From the NCBI GenBank assembly GCA_039030915.1, contig JBCCDG010000007.1, positions 1 through 64,000 on the forward strand: a stretch of 64,000 bases of DNA, in the 5' to 3' direction. The translations under genes and the position numbers were made by a program. Positions 9,072-17,281 of this stretch are shown one piece after another. Below the pieces are notes generated by a model, which worked only from the letters and a program-made list of their open reading frames with translations, was not told where the DNA came from and did not search any database. This DNA comes from Thermohalobaculum sp039030915 (GTDB lineage: Bacteria > Pseudomonadota > Alphaproteobacteria > Rhodobacterales > Rhodobacteraceae). Within the stretch, counting starts at the first letter, position 1. Each line of letters begins with the position of its first letter.

Positions 9072-10061
9072 ATGTCCCTCGTCTTTCGCGCCGTGTCCGA
9101 GGCTGAGCCCGGGCCGAAATGGGCGGCGCTCTTTCAGGAGCACTGGCCGCATTATCGCCGTTGGTGGGCGCGTGAAGGGGTGACGGCCCGGCCGACCTAT
9201 CTCGAAAGCCGCAGGGCGCTGAAGACACATATGCCCGAGCTGGTGGGTCTCTACGACCGGCTGTCGAACCTCGCCGGCGGGAAGGATGAGGCCGCGCGCT
9301 TCCTGAGCTTCTTCTGCCCGCCGCCCTATCTCTCGGGCTGCAGCCAGGCGCTCTGGCCCGGTGCCGAGCCGATGCTCGTGCGCAACTACGACTACAGCCC
9401 GAAGGCCTTCGACGCGCTGGTGCTCCATACCGAGTGGGAGGGCCGACGGGTCATGGGTATGTCCGACGGGCTCTGGGGCCTTGTCGATGGCATGAACGAT
9501 GCGGGCCTTGCGGTTTCGCTGACCTTTGGCGGCCGGCGGGTGGTGGGGGACGGGTTCGGCGTCCCGCTCATCCTGCGCTACGTGCTCCAGACATGCGAGA
9601 CCGCGGAGCAGGCGGGCCGGGCGCTTGCGCGCATCCCCTGCCATATGAGCTATAACGTGACCGTGGTGGACGCTGCGCGGCACTACCTCACCGCCTATCT
9701 CGCGCCCGACAGAACCGCCGTGCTCGGTCGCGTCGCCGTGGCAACGAACCATCAGGAGCGGGTCGAGTGGGCGAGCCATGCCCGTTTCACGGCAACCGTC
9801 GAGCGCGAGCGCTTCCTGCTCCAGCGCCTGACCCTCCATATGGAGCCGCAGGAGACCTTTGTCGGAGCCTTCCTCAAGCCACCGCTCTACTCCGTGGCCT
9901 TCGCGCAGGGCTTCGGCACGCTCTATACCAGCGTCTACCGCCCTCACCGGCGCAGCATGGAGGTGCTCTGGCCCGGCGTCTCCTGGCCCTTCAGCCTCGA
10001 TGCCTTTCATGAGGGCGCGAGAAGGGTCCATTTCCCGGACGCACAGGCCGTCGCGCACTGA
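9072..10061 (+). CDS. C45 (acyl-CoA:6-APA acyltransferase-like) Ntn hydrolase/acyltransferase
   Basis: A 329-residue protein related to the C45 self-processing acyltransferase/peptidase family. The key segment is YLSGCSQALW, where C90 is the predicted nucleophile that becomes N-terminal when the precursor cleaves itself after G89. The following RNYDYSP stretch (R104-N105-Y106-D107) is a family signature. Later strands MSDGLWGLVDGMNDAGLAVS and VATNHQE also fit. Members transfer or hydrolyse acyl groups on amines, as in penicillin acyl exchange. It is the last gene of the co-directional run, 79 bases after the ATP-grasp gene. No signal peptide is seen, so it should act in the cytoplasm on a compound handled by its neighbours. 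Confidence 0.82.
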   Translation: MSLVFRAVSEAEPGPKWAALFQEHWPHYRRWWAREGVTARPTYLESRRALKTHMPELVGLYDRLSNLAGGKDEAARFLSFFCPPPYLSGCSQALWPGAEPMLVRNYDYSPKAFDALVLHTEWEGRRVMGMSDGLWGLVDGMNDAGLAVSLTFGGRRVVGDGFGVPLILRYVLQTCETAEQAGRALARIPCHMSYNVTVVDAARHYLTAYLAPDRTAVLGRVAVATNHQERVEWASHARFTATVERERFLLQRLTLHMEPQETFVGAFLKPPLYSVAFAQGFGTLYTSVYRPHRRSMEVLWPGVSWPFSLDAFHEGARRVHFPDAQAVAH

Positions 10062-10319
10062 CTGCGCTCGGCCGCAGGCCGGAAACCGCACAACGACGAT
10101 CGGCGCCGGATCTCGCGCCCGAGCGGGCGCATCGCTGCGCCCGGGTTGAGCTGGGCCGCTGGAGCACACTCCGTTCCGACGAATTCGTCGCCGGTACTCG
10201 CGCCGGTCCGACCAGGCCATCCGGACCGCTGGATGGCATCGTCGTGGCGTTTGGGTCGCCCGATCAAGTCCTTCTACAACCTGTTCTCGTCAGATCGGTA
10301 CGGATATCGGCGGGAGCAC
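10062..10319. other. Gap after the C45 gene, nothing recognised
   Basis: This stretch lies between the C45 gene and a broken signal-peptide remnant. Only short palindromes such as CGGCC-GCA-GGCCG near 10068 are visible. No convincing gene, RNA or T-tailed terminator was found. Confidence 0.4.
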
Positions 10320-10440
10320 ATGAAAATGACGAGGCTGATATTCGTCTTTTGTTCTAACACTGGGCGGTATCGTTACGTGGGTGGGCGCGGGCGCGAACGA
10401 GGATGTTCGACCTTCACAGCGCGAGCTCAATCCACGGTCA
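10320..10440 (+). pseudogene. Frameshifted 5' remnant of a secreted protein gene
   Basis: ATGs at 10320 and 10326, preceded by GGGAG (10312-10316), open a signal-peptide-like start, MKMTRLIFVF. The frame is lost at the four-T run 10347-10350. One base later another frame continues as VLTLGGIVTWVGAGANEDV. Removing one T would join them into a textbook signal peptide (basic N-terminus, hydrophobic core, AGA cleavage site). The joined frame then runs into the 3' end of the opposing acetyltransferase gene and loses any recognisable character. I read it as the 5' stub of a lost secreted protein. A sequencing error in the T run would not rescue a full gene. Confidence 0.35.
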
Positions 10441-13168
10441 GCGCCACATGAATCACGCCCTCGCCCGGCACGGCGTCACGCCGGAAGCCAAGGCGCGCGG
10501 CTAGCGCCAGCATGCCTTCGTTCTCGGTTAGCACGTCGCCCCAGATCGTGCCGATCCCCTCCGCGCGCGCGTGGGCGATGAGGCGCTCCATCAATGCGCG
10601 GCCGAGCCCCCGGCCCTTGAGATCGGAGCGGACCATGACGCTGAACTCGGCTTCCTCGCCCGATGCCTCCGTCGCCAGCCGTCCGACCCCGAGCATCTCG
10701 CCGGCGTCGTCGGGCATATCGGGCGGTGAGGGTGCAAAGGCGACGAAGGCGATGGCACGGGCGTAATCGATCTGCGTCAGCCTGGCGATCATGCCGGGCG
10801 GCACCTCGTTCATCCGGCTGAAGAAGCGCAGCCGCAGGTCCTCGGGCGTCGCCTTCGCGAAGAACTCCGCGAAGCGCGGCGCATCCTCCGGCTTCACCGG
10901 CCGGCAAAATGCGGTCGTGCCGTCGCCGAGCGCGAGCCGGCCCTCCAGCTCCGCGGGATAGGGGCGGATGGCGAAGCGGGGATTGGGTGCGGGCGCCTCG
11001 GCGAGCCGGCGCGAGATGATGATGCGGGCATCGAGTGCCACCGCGCCGACGTCGTCGGCAAGGAGCGGGTTGATGTCGAGCTCGCAGATCATCGGCAGAG
11101 CCCGTGCCATCTCGCCGAGCCGCACCAGAACCGCCGCGATGGCATCGAGATCGGCTCGCGGGCGCATGCGGTAGCCCGCCAGCAGCCGGGCGACCCGTGT
11201 CCGTTCGATCAGCCGTCGCGCGAGCCCCATGTCGAGCGGCGGCAGCGCCATCGCGATATCGTCCGCCGCCTCGACTGCCAGCCCCCCGGCACCGAAGAGG
11301 ATGGCCGGTCCGAAGACCGGATCGTCCGAGAGGCCACAAAGAAGCTCATGCGCCTCCGGCCGGCGCACCGTCTCCTGCACGCTGAGGCCCGTGATCTTCG
11401 CATCGGGCGCACGCTGTGCAAGGTCGGCCAGCATGCGGGTCGCAGCTTCCGCGACTGCGTCGGGGCCATCGAGATCGAGGATGACGCCACCGACATCCGA
11501 CTTGTGCTCGAGATCGTCCGACAGCGCCTTCAGTGCAAAGCGCCGGACACCCTGCCGCGCCAGCGTCTCGGCAACCGTACGGGCGGCATCGGGGTCGGGC
11601 ACGGCCGCTGCCGTGGGCACGGTCGGGATCCCCGCCGCGGCCAGCACGGCCTTCGCCTCGGCTTCGTTGAGCCGACGAGATCCACGCTGTGCTGCGCGCC
11701 GTATCACCGCGCGGGCCGTCACCCAATCCGCCTCGGGGCCCGCGGGCGCGGCGGGCGGCACGGCGCTGATCTCGTCGAGAAGGCGTGTCCGTGCCAGCAG
11801 GTAGCCGAAGCCCCGCACCGCCTCGGTCGGCGTGGCGAAGCAGGGAATATCCGCCTCCTCCAGCGCACGCTGCGCCTCCGCCCCTTGACCGGCGATGCCA
11901 TCGTCGCCCAGCCAGCAGGCGAAGACCGGCTTCGCGCGGTAGCTCTTCTTGCGATGGGCCGACGCGGCCTCGACCACGGCGCGCGCCGCCTCCGGCCCGT
12001 CGCCGAGTGCGGTGGGCGAGTGCAGCACCACCGTCGCATCGACGTCGGGATCCGCCAGTATGGCGGCCAGCGCCGTGCCGTAGCGCATCCCGTCGGCGCC
12101 GGCATCCAGGTCGACCGGATTGGCGGGGCTGTTGAACGCCGGCAGCACCTCGGCGATCTTCGCCTGCGTCTCATCGCCGAGCACCGCCAGCCGAGCGCCT
12201 ATGTCGCCAACGGCATCGGCCGCAAGGACGCCCGCGCCGCCACCGTTCGTTACGATCCCGATCCGATCTCCAAGCGGCTGACCTGCGCGGAGACGCAGAT
12301 GATCGAGCGCTTCGGCCGCATCGAAAAGCTCCTCGATCGTGTCGATACGCAGGATCCCGGCGCGTGCCAGTGCAGCGTCGAAGAGCGCATCGGTTCCGGC
12401 CAGCGCGCCGCTGTGGGAGTTCGCCGCGACCGCGCCCTCCCGCCGCCGTCCGCTCTTGAGCGCGATCACGGGCTTCACCCGCGCGGCTGCCCGGGCGGCC
12501 GGCATGAAGGACTGTGCGTCGTCGATGCCTTCGAGGTACAGCAGGATCGCCCGGCTCTCCCGGTCGGTGGCCAGATGGTCGAGCAGATCCGCCATCGTCA
12601 CATCCGCCTGATCGCCGACCGAGACCACGTGACTGAAACCGATCTCGCGCGAGACAGCCCAGGCGATGACGCCGCCTATGATCGAGCCGCTCTGGCTGAG
12701 AAAGGCCAGCCGGCCCGAAAGCGGAACCTTGGGCGCCGTGCTTGCGGCGAGGAGGCGCGGTGGGCGGAGAAGACCGGCGGAGTGCGGCCCGATGAAACGC
12801 AACCCATGCCGCCGGGCCGCCTGGAGGATCTCGCTCATCAGCGGCCCGCCGCGCTCTATGCCCGGGGTGAGGATCAGCGCAGCCCTGCAGCCGCGCTCTC
12901 CGACCGCGTCCAGCACCCCCGCTACGGTTCGCGGCGGGCTGGCGATCACGGCAAGCGACGGTGTGTCGGGCAGCGCGGCGGCATCGGGAAAGCAGGGCAA
13001 GCCGCGCACGCTCTGATGTTTCGGGTTCACCGCCCAAAGCGGGCCCGCAAAGCCCGTCGTCATCATCTGGGCGAAGACAGCTGCACCGATGGCGCCCGGC
13101 CGTTCCGTCGCGCCGAAGACCGCGACAGAGGAGGGGGAGAGCAACGTCTCGACATGCTCGAGCGACAT
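10427..13168 (-). CDS. Protein acetyltransferase fused to NDP-forming acyl-CoA synthetase (Pat/PatZ-like)
   Basis: A 913-residue three-part enzyme. Residues about 1-460 are the CoA-binding and ligase halves of NDP-forming acyl-CoA synthetases (SVAVFGATERPGAIG at the N-terminus, SHSGALAGTDALF further on). About 490-710 is an ATP-grasp domain (KALSDDLEHKSDVGGV). About 745-905 is a GNAT acetyltransferase with the acetyl-CoA loop DLKGRGLGRALMERLI. This order matches bacterial PatZ/Pat lysine acetyltransferases, which acetylate and silence acetyl-CoA synthetase and other enzymes. The start at 13168 follows a good AGGAGA on the minus strand. An in-frame upstream extension to 13261 has no such site. 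It stands alone, divergent from the TPR gene. Confidence 0.88.
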   Translation of the reverse strand: MSLEHVETLLSPSSVAVFGATERPGAIGAAVFAQMMTTGFAGPLWAVNPKHQSVRGLPCFPDAAALPDTPSLAVIASPPRTVAGVLDAVGERGCRAALILTPGIERGGPLMSEILQAARRHGLRFIGPHSAGLLRPPRLLAASTAPKVPLSGRLAFLSQSGSIIGGVIAWAVSREIGFSHVVSVGDQADVTMADLLDHLATDRESRAILLYLEGIDDAQSFMPAARAAARVKPVIALKSGRRREGAVAANSHSGALAGTDALFDAALARAGILRIDTIEELFDAAEALDHLRLRAGQPLGDRIGIVTNGGGAGVLAADAVGDIGARLAVLGDETQAKIAEVLPAFNSPANPVDLDAGADGMRYGTALAAILADPDVDATVVLHSPTALGDGPEAARAVVEAASAHRKKSYRAKPVFACWLGDDGIAGQGAEAQRALEEADIPCFATPTEAVRGFGYLLARTRLLDEISAVPPAAPAGPEADWVTARAVIRRAAQRGSRRLNEAEAKAVLAAAGIPTVPTAAAVPDPDAARTVAETLARQGVRRFALKALSDDLEHKSDVGGVILDLDGPDAVAEAATRMLADLAQRAPDAKITGLSVQETVRRPEAHELLCGLSDDPVFGPAILFGAGGLAVEAADDIAMALPPLDMGLARRLIERTRVARLLAGYRMRPRADLDAIAAVLVRLGEMARALPMICELDINPLLADDVGAVALDARIIISRRLAEAPAPNPRFAIRPYPAELEGRLALGDGTTAFCRPVKPEDAPRFAEFFAKATPEDLRLRFFSRMNEVPPGMIARLTQIDYARAIAFVAFAPSPPDMPDDAGEMLGVGRLATEASGEEAEFSVMVRSDLKGRGLGRALMERLIAHARAEGIGTIWGDVLTENEGMLALAARLGFRRDAVPGEGVIHVALTVD

Positions 13169-13372
13169 CGCGGTTCTCCTCAGAATCAGGCGCGGCGACG
13201 CCTCTGTCCCGCACTGCAGCATGAGGTCCACGGGCGCCCGCGCCAAGCCGTCGCGACGCAACGGGGGGCGCCGCTACACGCAATGGTAACCACGCATGGC
13301 GCAGCTTCCGCATTGCGGCTGCCCGATCGGGTGGCCATCCGACACGCTGCCGGATGCCAGAAGGGTTTGGCG

Positions 13373-14191
13373 ATGAAGAAGCTGAAGGCCGGTCTCGCCG
13401 CCCTCGCGCGATTGCCCCGCGATGTCGGAAGGGTTGCCGCTACATACAGCGCGCCACCGCCCGCCGGGGGGGCGCAGAAGGGCAGCGCCTTGGAGACGGC
13501 GGCGCAGGCGTTCCGAAGCGCCTTGGAGGCTGAGGGGCCTGACCTCTCGAAACGGCGCCTTCGCGCCCTGGTTCGTTCCGCCGCGGCGGCGGTGCCGGCC
13601 GATCAGGCGCCTAGCCTGCTTCGTACCTTGCCGGAGGCGGTGCAAGGACGCGGGCTTGCCGCCCGTGTGGCCGAGCTGGCCGCGCGGCTCGACCCGGAAT
13701 TCCTCGCGCATGTGGCCGTGGGGGATGCGGCACGCGACGCAGCGGACTGGGGGCACGCTGCATCCGCCTATGCCGCGGCACTCGACCTCTTCCCGTTCCA
13801 TCCCGGATACTGGGTCCAGCTTGGCCACATGCGAAAGGAGCTGCGCCAGTTCGCGGGCGCCGAAGCGGCCTATCGCTCGGCCCGCGCGCTCGGCAGCGCG
13901 GAGGCCGCGCTGGCACCGCATCTCGCTTATGTCTGCGGCGAAACGGGGTGCGAGCCTGGCCAACGCCCCGCCGCGGCCGGCCCGCTGCCGCTCGACGAGC
14001 CGCCGTTGGAACCCGAAGCCCGGGCCCTATGGCACCTCTTCACGGACAGCCCATGCAGCGACGAGAAGATCGCCGAGCTCCTGCGCATCGCACTCAAGCG
14101 CAGTCTTATCGAGCGGCTGATCGCCGAGCCTCGCTTTCCCGAACGAAAGCGTGGCCTCTCCGCGCTGCTGGTTGAGACCGGAGGGCTCTGA
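13373..14191 (+). CDS. TPR-like protein upstream of glycosyltransferase
   Basis: A 272-residue helical protein starting at ATG 13373. The middle (about 115-190) reads as tetratricopeptide-like helices, for example AADWGHAASAYAAALDLFPFHPGYWVQLGHMRKELRQF split over two repeats. The N-terminus is Lys-rich (MKKLKAGL) with no clear signal peptide. It stops 3 bases before the glycosyltransferase start, so it is translationally linked to it. TPR proteins beside glycosyltransferases often organise export or glycan assembly complexes, which is the likely role here. The frame stays open far upstream, but that part is antisense to the acetyltransferase gene. Confidence 0.75.
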   Translation: MKKLKAGLAALARLPRDVGRVAATYSAPPPAGGAQKGSALETAAQAFRSALEAEGPDLSKRRLRALVRSAAAAVPADQAPSLLRTLPEAVQGRGLAARVAELAARLDPEFLAHVAVGDAARDAADWGHAASAYAAALDLFPFHPGYWVQLGHMRKELRQFAGAEAAYRSARALGSAEAALAPHLAYVCGETGCEPGQRPAAAGPLPLDEPPLEPEARALWHLFTDSPCSDEKIAELLRIALKRSLIERLIAEPRFPERKRGLSALLVETGGL

Positions 14192-14194
14192 GCC

Positions 14195-16414
14195 ATGGCG
14201 CCGCCCAGCATTAGCGTCGTGGTGAACACTTACAATCGCGGCACCCATCTCGAGCATACGCTGCGGGGCCTGACCGCCCTCACCTACCCCGCCTTCGAGG
14301 TTGTGGTCGTCAACGGGCCCTCGACGGACGACACCGCCGAGCGGCTGGAGCGTTGGAAGGAGCGCGTTAAGCTTGCGCGCTGCGCAGAGCCGAACCTCGC
14401 CATGTCGCGCAATGAGGGCATTGCGGCCGCGGCGGGCGACATCGTCGCGTTCATCGATGACGATGCGATCCCGCATCCGCGCTGGCTCGCGGCCCTGGCC
14501 GGCGCCTATGCTGACCCTAGGGTGGCCGGTGCGGGCGGGTTCACGATCGATCATACCGGCGCGCGCTGGCAGGTTTGCAAGACCGTCTGCGACCGGTTCG
14601 GCGGCGCGCGCCATGTGTCGCGCTTCTTCGATACGGGGCCCCTCAACCGCCCGGGCAGCCCGGTCTATCCAAGCCTTCTCGGCACGAATTCGAGCTTTCG
14701 GCGTAGCGCCCTCCTCTCCATCGGCGGTTTCGACCACGCCTTCGCCTATCTGCTCGACGAAACGGATGTCTGTTTGCGCCTGGTCGATGCGGGGCAGCGC
14801 ATCGTCTACGTTCCCGAGGCGCTGGTCTTTCACCAGTTCGCCGCGAGCCATATCCGCAATCCACAACGCGTGCCGAAGACGCTCTACCCCTCCGCGCGCA
14901 GCAAGGCCTATTTCGTGCAGCGTCACGGCCACCGGGCGCTTTCGGCCCGTGCCGGCCCGGCGCTCGAACGCTATGAGCGTGAGATCCGAGAGGCCAATGC
15001 CTATCTGGCAGGGGAGGGGCGGATCACGGCGGAACACCGCGCCAGCCTCGACGCCGATCTCGGCTGGGGCATAGAGGAGGGCACGGCGCTGGCCCGTGCA
15101 TCCGATGCGCGACCCGGTGGCTCATTGGGGCCGAGGCCGGGCGCGCCGCCGCTCCTCCGGGCCGCCGGGCCTGACGACCGGCTGCGCCTCGCCTTCATCA
15201 GTCGCGCCTTGCCGCCCACAACCGATGCCGGCATCGCGCGCTGGACCTGGACGATGGCAGAGGGGCTCGCCGCGCGCGGGCATGAGATCCATCTCCTGAC
15301 GGAAGGAGCCGAACGGCAGACCACCTATGCCGCCGGTATCTGGCGCCACGCATTCCCGGCGGCAGGTGGCCAGCCCGCGGCGCTTGTCGAGCGCTGGGGT
15401 CTGCCCGCTGGGCCTGCGGCTTGGGCCGCCGCCGTAGTGGTCGAGATGGGGCGACTCTCCTCCTTCGGGATCGACGCCGTCTCCTTTCCGATCTGGGACC
15501 TCGAGGGGATCGGTTGCCTTGGTGGCCCTGTCCCGACGGTCATGAGCCTCCATACGACCTATGCGCTATCCGAACCCTTTCGGGCGGATTGGGCGATGCG
15601 GCCCGTCTACCGGCACACCCATGTTCGCCGCATGATCGCGGCCGAGCGGCACGTGCTGGCGGAGGCACCGGTCGTCATGGCCAACTCGGCTGCGATCGGG
15701 CGGGATATCGAGGCGCATTATGGCCTCTCGCTGGGGGAGCGCGCGCATCTCGTCCCGCACGGAACGGTCGATATAGGTATGGGCTCAACCGGCGCCCGCC
15801 CGCCAAAGGTGCTGTTCCTTGGTCGTTTCGAGAGACGAAAGGGCTTCGACCTTGCAGCCGTAGCGATCCGCCATTTGCTGGGCTGCCTACCCTCCGCGCA
15901 GGCAGTCTTCGCCGGCGACACGCTCGAGGGCGAGGCGGCTGCCATGCTCGAAGACGCGGGCTGCGGCGCGCTTGCACATGATCGGCGGGTCCGCTGGGCC
16001 GGCCAGCTCACCCGCCCCGCACTCGAAACAGCACTGCGGGAGGCGGTGGTCGTCCTCTTTCCAAGCCGCTACGAGAGCTTCGGGTTGGTGGCTATCGAGG
16101 CGTTCGCCGCCGGGACGCCGGTCGTCGCGCTCGACGGCAACGGACCGGCAGAGATCGTCCGCGACGGAACGGACGGCCTTGTCGTCTCGTCGACCGGCGG
16201 TGGGGCAGCCTTGGGGCAGGCGCTCCACAAACTTTTGGCTGAGCCTGCGCGTGCGGCCGCCATGGGTGCGTCGGCACGGGCTGCTTTCGAAGCCCGTTTC
16301 ACCATCGATGCAATGTGCGAAGCGGCGGAGAAGGTCTACCGGGCCGTAGCAGCTTCGCGCGAGCCCCGGGAAGCGCGCATCCTTCCGCTACAGGCTCGGG
16401 ACAGCGCGGCATGA
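14195..16414 (+). CDS. Double glycosyltransferase, GT2 fused to GT4
   Basis: A 739-residue fusion of two glycosyltransferases. Residues 1 to about 250 are a GT-A family 2 domain: SISVVVNTYNRGTHLEHTL at the start, VAFIDDDAIPHPRW with the DxD-type metal site, and a LDETDVCLR catalytic segment. From about 330 to 730 is a GT-B family 4 domain: ISRALPPTTDAGIARW, VLFLGRFERRKGFDLA and the nucleotide-sugar site PSRYESFGLVAIEAFAAGTP. The two activities would add consecutive sugars to one acceptor, most likely a surface polysaccharide or glycoprotein. No membrane segment is evident. Its stop overlaps the next start as ATGA. Acceptor and donors are not inferable. Confidence 0.9.
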   Translation: MAPPSISVVVNTYNRGTHLEHTLRGLTALTYPAFEVVVVNGPSTDDTAERLERWKERVKLARCAEPNLAMSRNEGIAAAAGDIVAFIDDDAIPHPRWLAALAGAYADPRVAGAGGFTIDHTGARWQVCKTVCDRFGGARHVSRFFDTGPLNRPGSPVYPSLLGTNSSFRRSALLSIGGFDHAFAYLLDETDVCLRLVDAGQRIVYVPEALVFHQFAASHIRNPQRVPKTLYPSARSKAYFVQRHGHRALSARAGPALERYEREIREANAYLAGEGRITAEHRASLDADLGWGIEEGTALARASDARPGGSLGPRPGAPPLLRAAGPDDRLRLAFISRALPPTTDAGIARWTWTMAEGLAARGHEIHLLTEGAERQTTYAAGIWRHAFPAAGGQPAALVERWGLPAGPAAWAAAVVVEMGRLSSFGIDAVSFPIWDLEGIGCLGGPVPTVMSLHTTYALSEPFRADWAMRPVYRHTHVRRMIAAERHVLAEAPVVMANSAAIGRDIEAHYGLSLGERAHLVPHGTVDIGMGSTGARPPKVLFLGRFERRKGFDLAAVAIRHLLGCLPSAQAVFAGDTLEGEAAAMLEDAGCGALAHDRRVRWAGQLTRPALETALREAVVVLFPSRYESFGLVAIEAFAAGTPVVALDGNGPAEIVRDGTDGLVVSSTGGGAALGQALHKLLAEPARAAAMGASARAAFEARFTIDAMCEAAEKVYRAVAASREPREARILPLQARDSAA

Positions 16415-16830
16415 AGCTCTCCGCGGAAACCCTACGCGGCGCCTACATGGCGTTCGGCCGTACGCGTCCGACACTTGACGAAGCCAATCGTCAGGCGGCG
16501 CTCCAGGGGCATCTCTGCGAGGAAGTGCTCGCTGTCCTGCTCCTGCGTGAGAAGGTTCTCTCGGACGAACCGGGTCTCGCGGCGCAGCTGGCCGAGGTTG
16601 CCAGGAATAGCCATGCCTCTGTCGCCACCGCGCGGTCGGACCTTGGCGACCTCGGCGCCCTGCGGGCCGGCGCCGCCGACGCGGCCGATGCGCTCGATGC
16701 TCTGGTGGCCCTCGATGAGGCGCTTGTTGCTGCGGAGCGCAACATGGCACCCGGCCATGCCGTCGGTCTGCGGCAGGCGGGGGACGCTATCGACGTTTTG
16801 ACCGACGCCCTGCTACCGTCCGAAATGTAG
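16411..16830 (+). CDS. Small helical protein of unknown function, coupled to the glycosyltransferase
   Basis: A 139-residue protein rich in Ala, Leu and Asp, with heptad-like spacing over most of its length (for example LGALRAGAADAADALDALV) and predicted all-helical. The ATG at 16411 overlaps the glycosyltransferase stop by four bases, so expression is coupled. I do not recognise the family. There is no signal peptide, cysteine pair or catalytic motif. An accessory or chaperone-like role for the preceding glycosyltransferase is a guess from position. The next gene is on the other strand. Confidence 0.7.
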   Translation: MKLSAETLRGAYMAFGRTRPTLDEANRQAALQGHLCEEVLAVLLLREKVLSDEPGLAAQLAEVARNSHASVATARSDLGDLGALRAGAADAADALDALVALDEALVAAERNMAPGHAVGLRQAGDAIDVLTDALLPSEM

Positions 16831-16869
16831 CCGCGCTGCCGGCTGCGATCGGCGCCGTAAGACAGTCTG

Positions 16870-17103
16870 TCAGCTGACGCATCCCGAGGAAGCGCGGAGC
16901 GCGAACTCTGCGGTGTAGGTTGCCGCTATCGTCAGCCACACGTAGAGGACGATTTGGCGCCACGGCGGTGGCGTGCGGGAGGAAGGTGTGAGTTGCATCT
17001 CCCGGCGGCGCCTGCGCTCGAGCAGCCAACCGCCCAGAACCGCGAAGCCCACGAAGATAAGCGACGACAGGTCGTGAAAGCCGCAAGCTTCGCTCTCCAC
17101 CAT
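16870..17103 (-). CDS. Small two-helix membrane protein, hypothetical
   Basis: A 77-residue reading frame with two hydrophobic segments (LSSLIFVGFAVLGGWLL at about 12-28 and IVLYVWLTIAATYTAEFAL at about 51-69) flanking a basic cytoplasmic loop ERRRRREM. The charge pattern is what a real hairpin membrane protein would have. The ribosome binding site is weak and the gene stands alone between convergent units. It could be a chance frame in GC-rich DNA. I do not recognise it. Confidence 0.4.
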   Translation of the reverse strand: MVESEACGFHDLSSLIFVGFAVLGGWLLERRRRREMQLTPSSRTPPPWRQIVLYVWLTIAATYTAEFALRASSGCVS

Positions 17104-17281
17104 CCCGCCGATCCGCTCCGCCTAGGTGCCCCGGTGGGACCATGCCGCAAGGCTCGTGATCGGTCGAGTCGTCAGACGCGCCGTGCGACGGAGAGCATAG
17201 CGCTATCGCACCGGGTCCTACCCGCAATGCGTCGGACCGACCTGCACGGCAGGCGATCCACCGCAGCGCGTTGCAAGCGCG

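Noticed and set aside
11348..13372. Apparent 5' extension of the TPR gene
   Set aside because: This part is the mirror frame of the acetyltransferase/acyl-CoA synthetase. The TPR-like protein begins at 13373 where composition changes and the neighbour ends.
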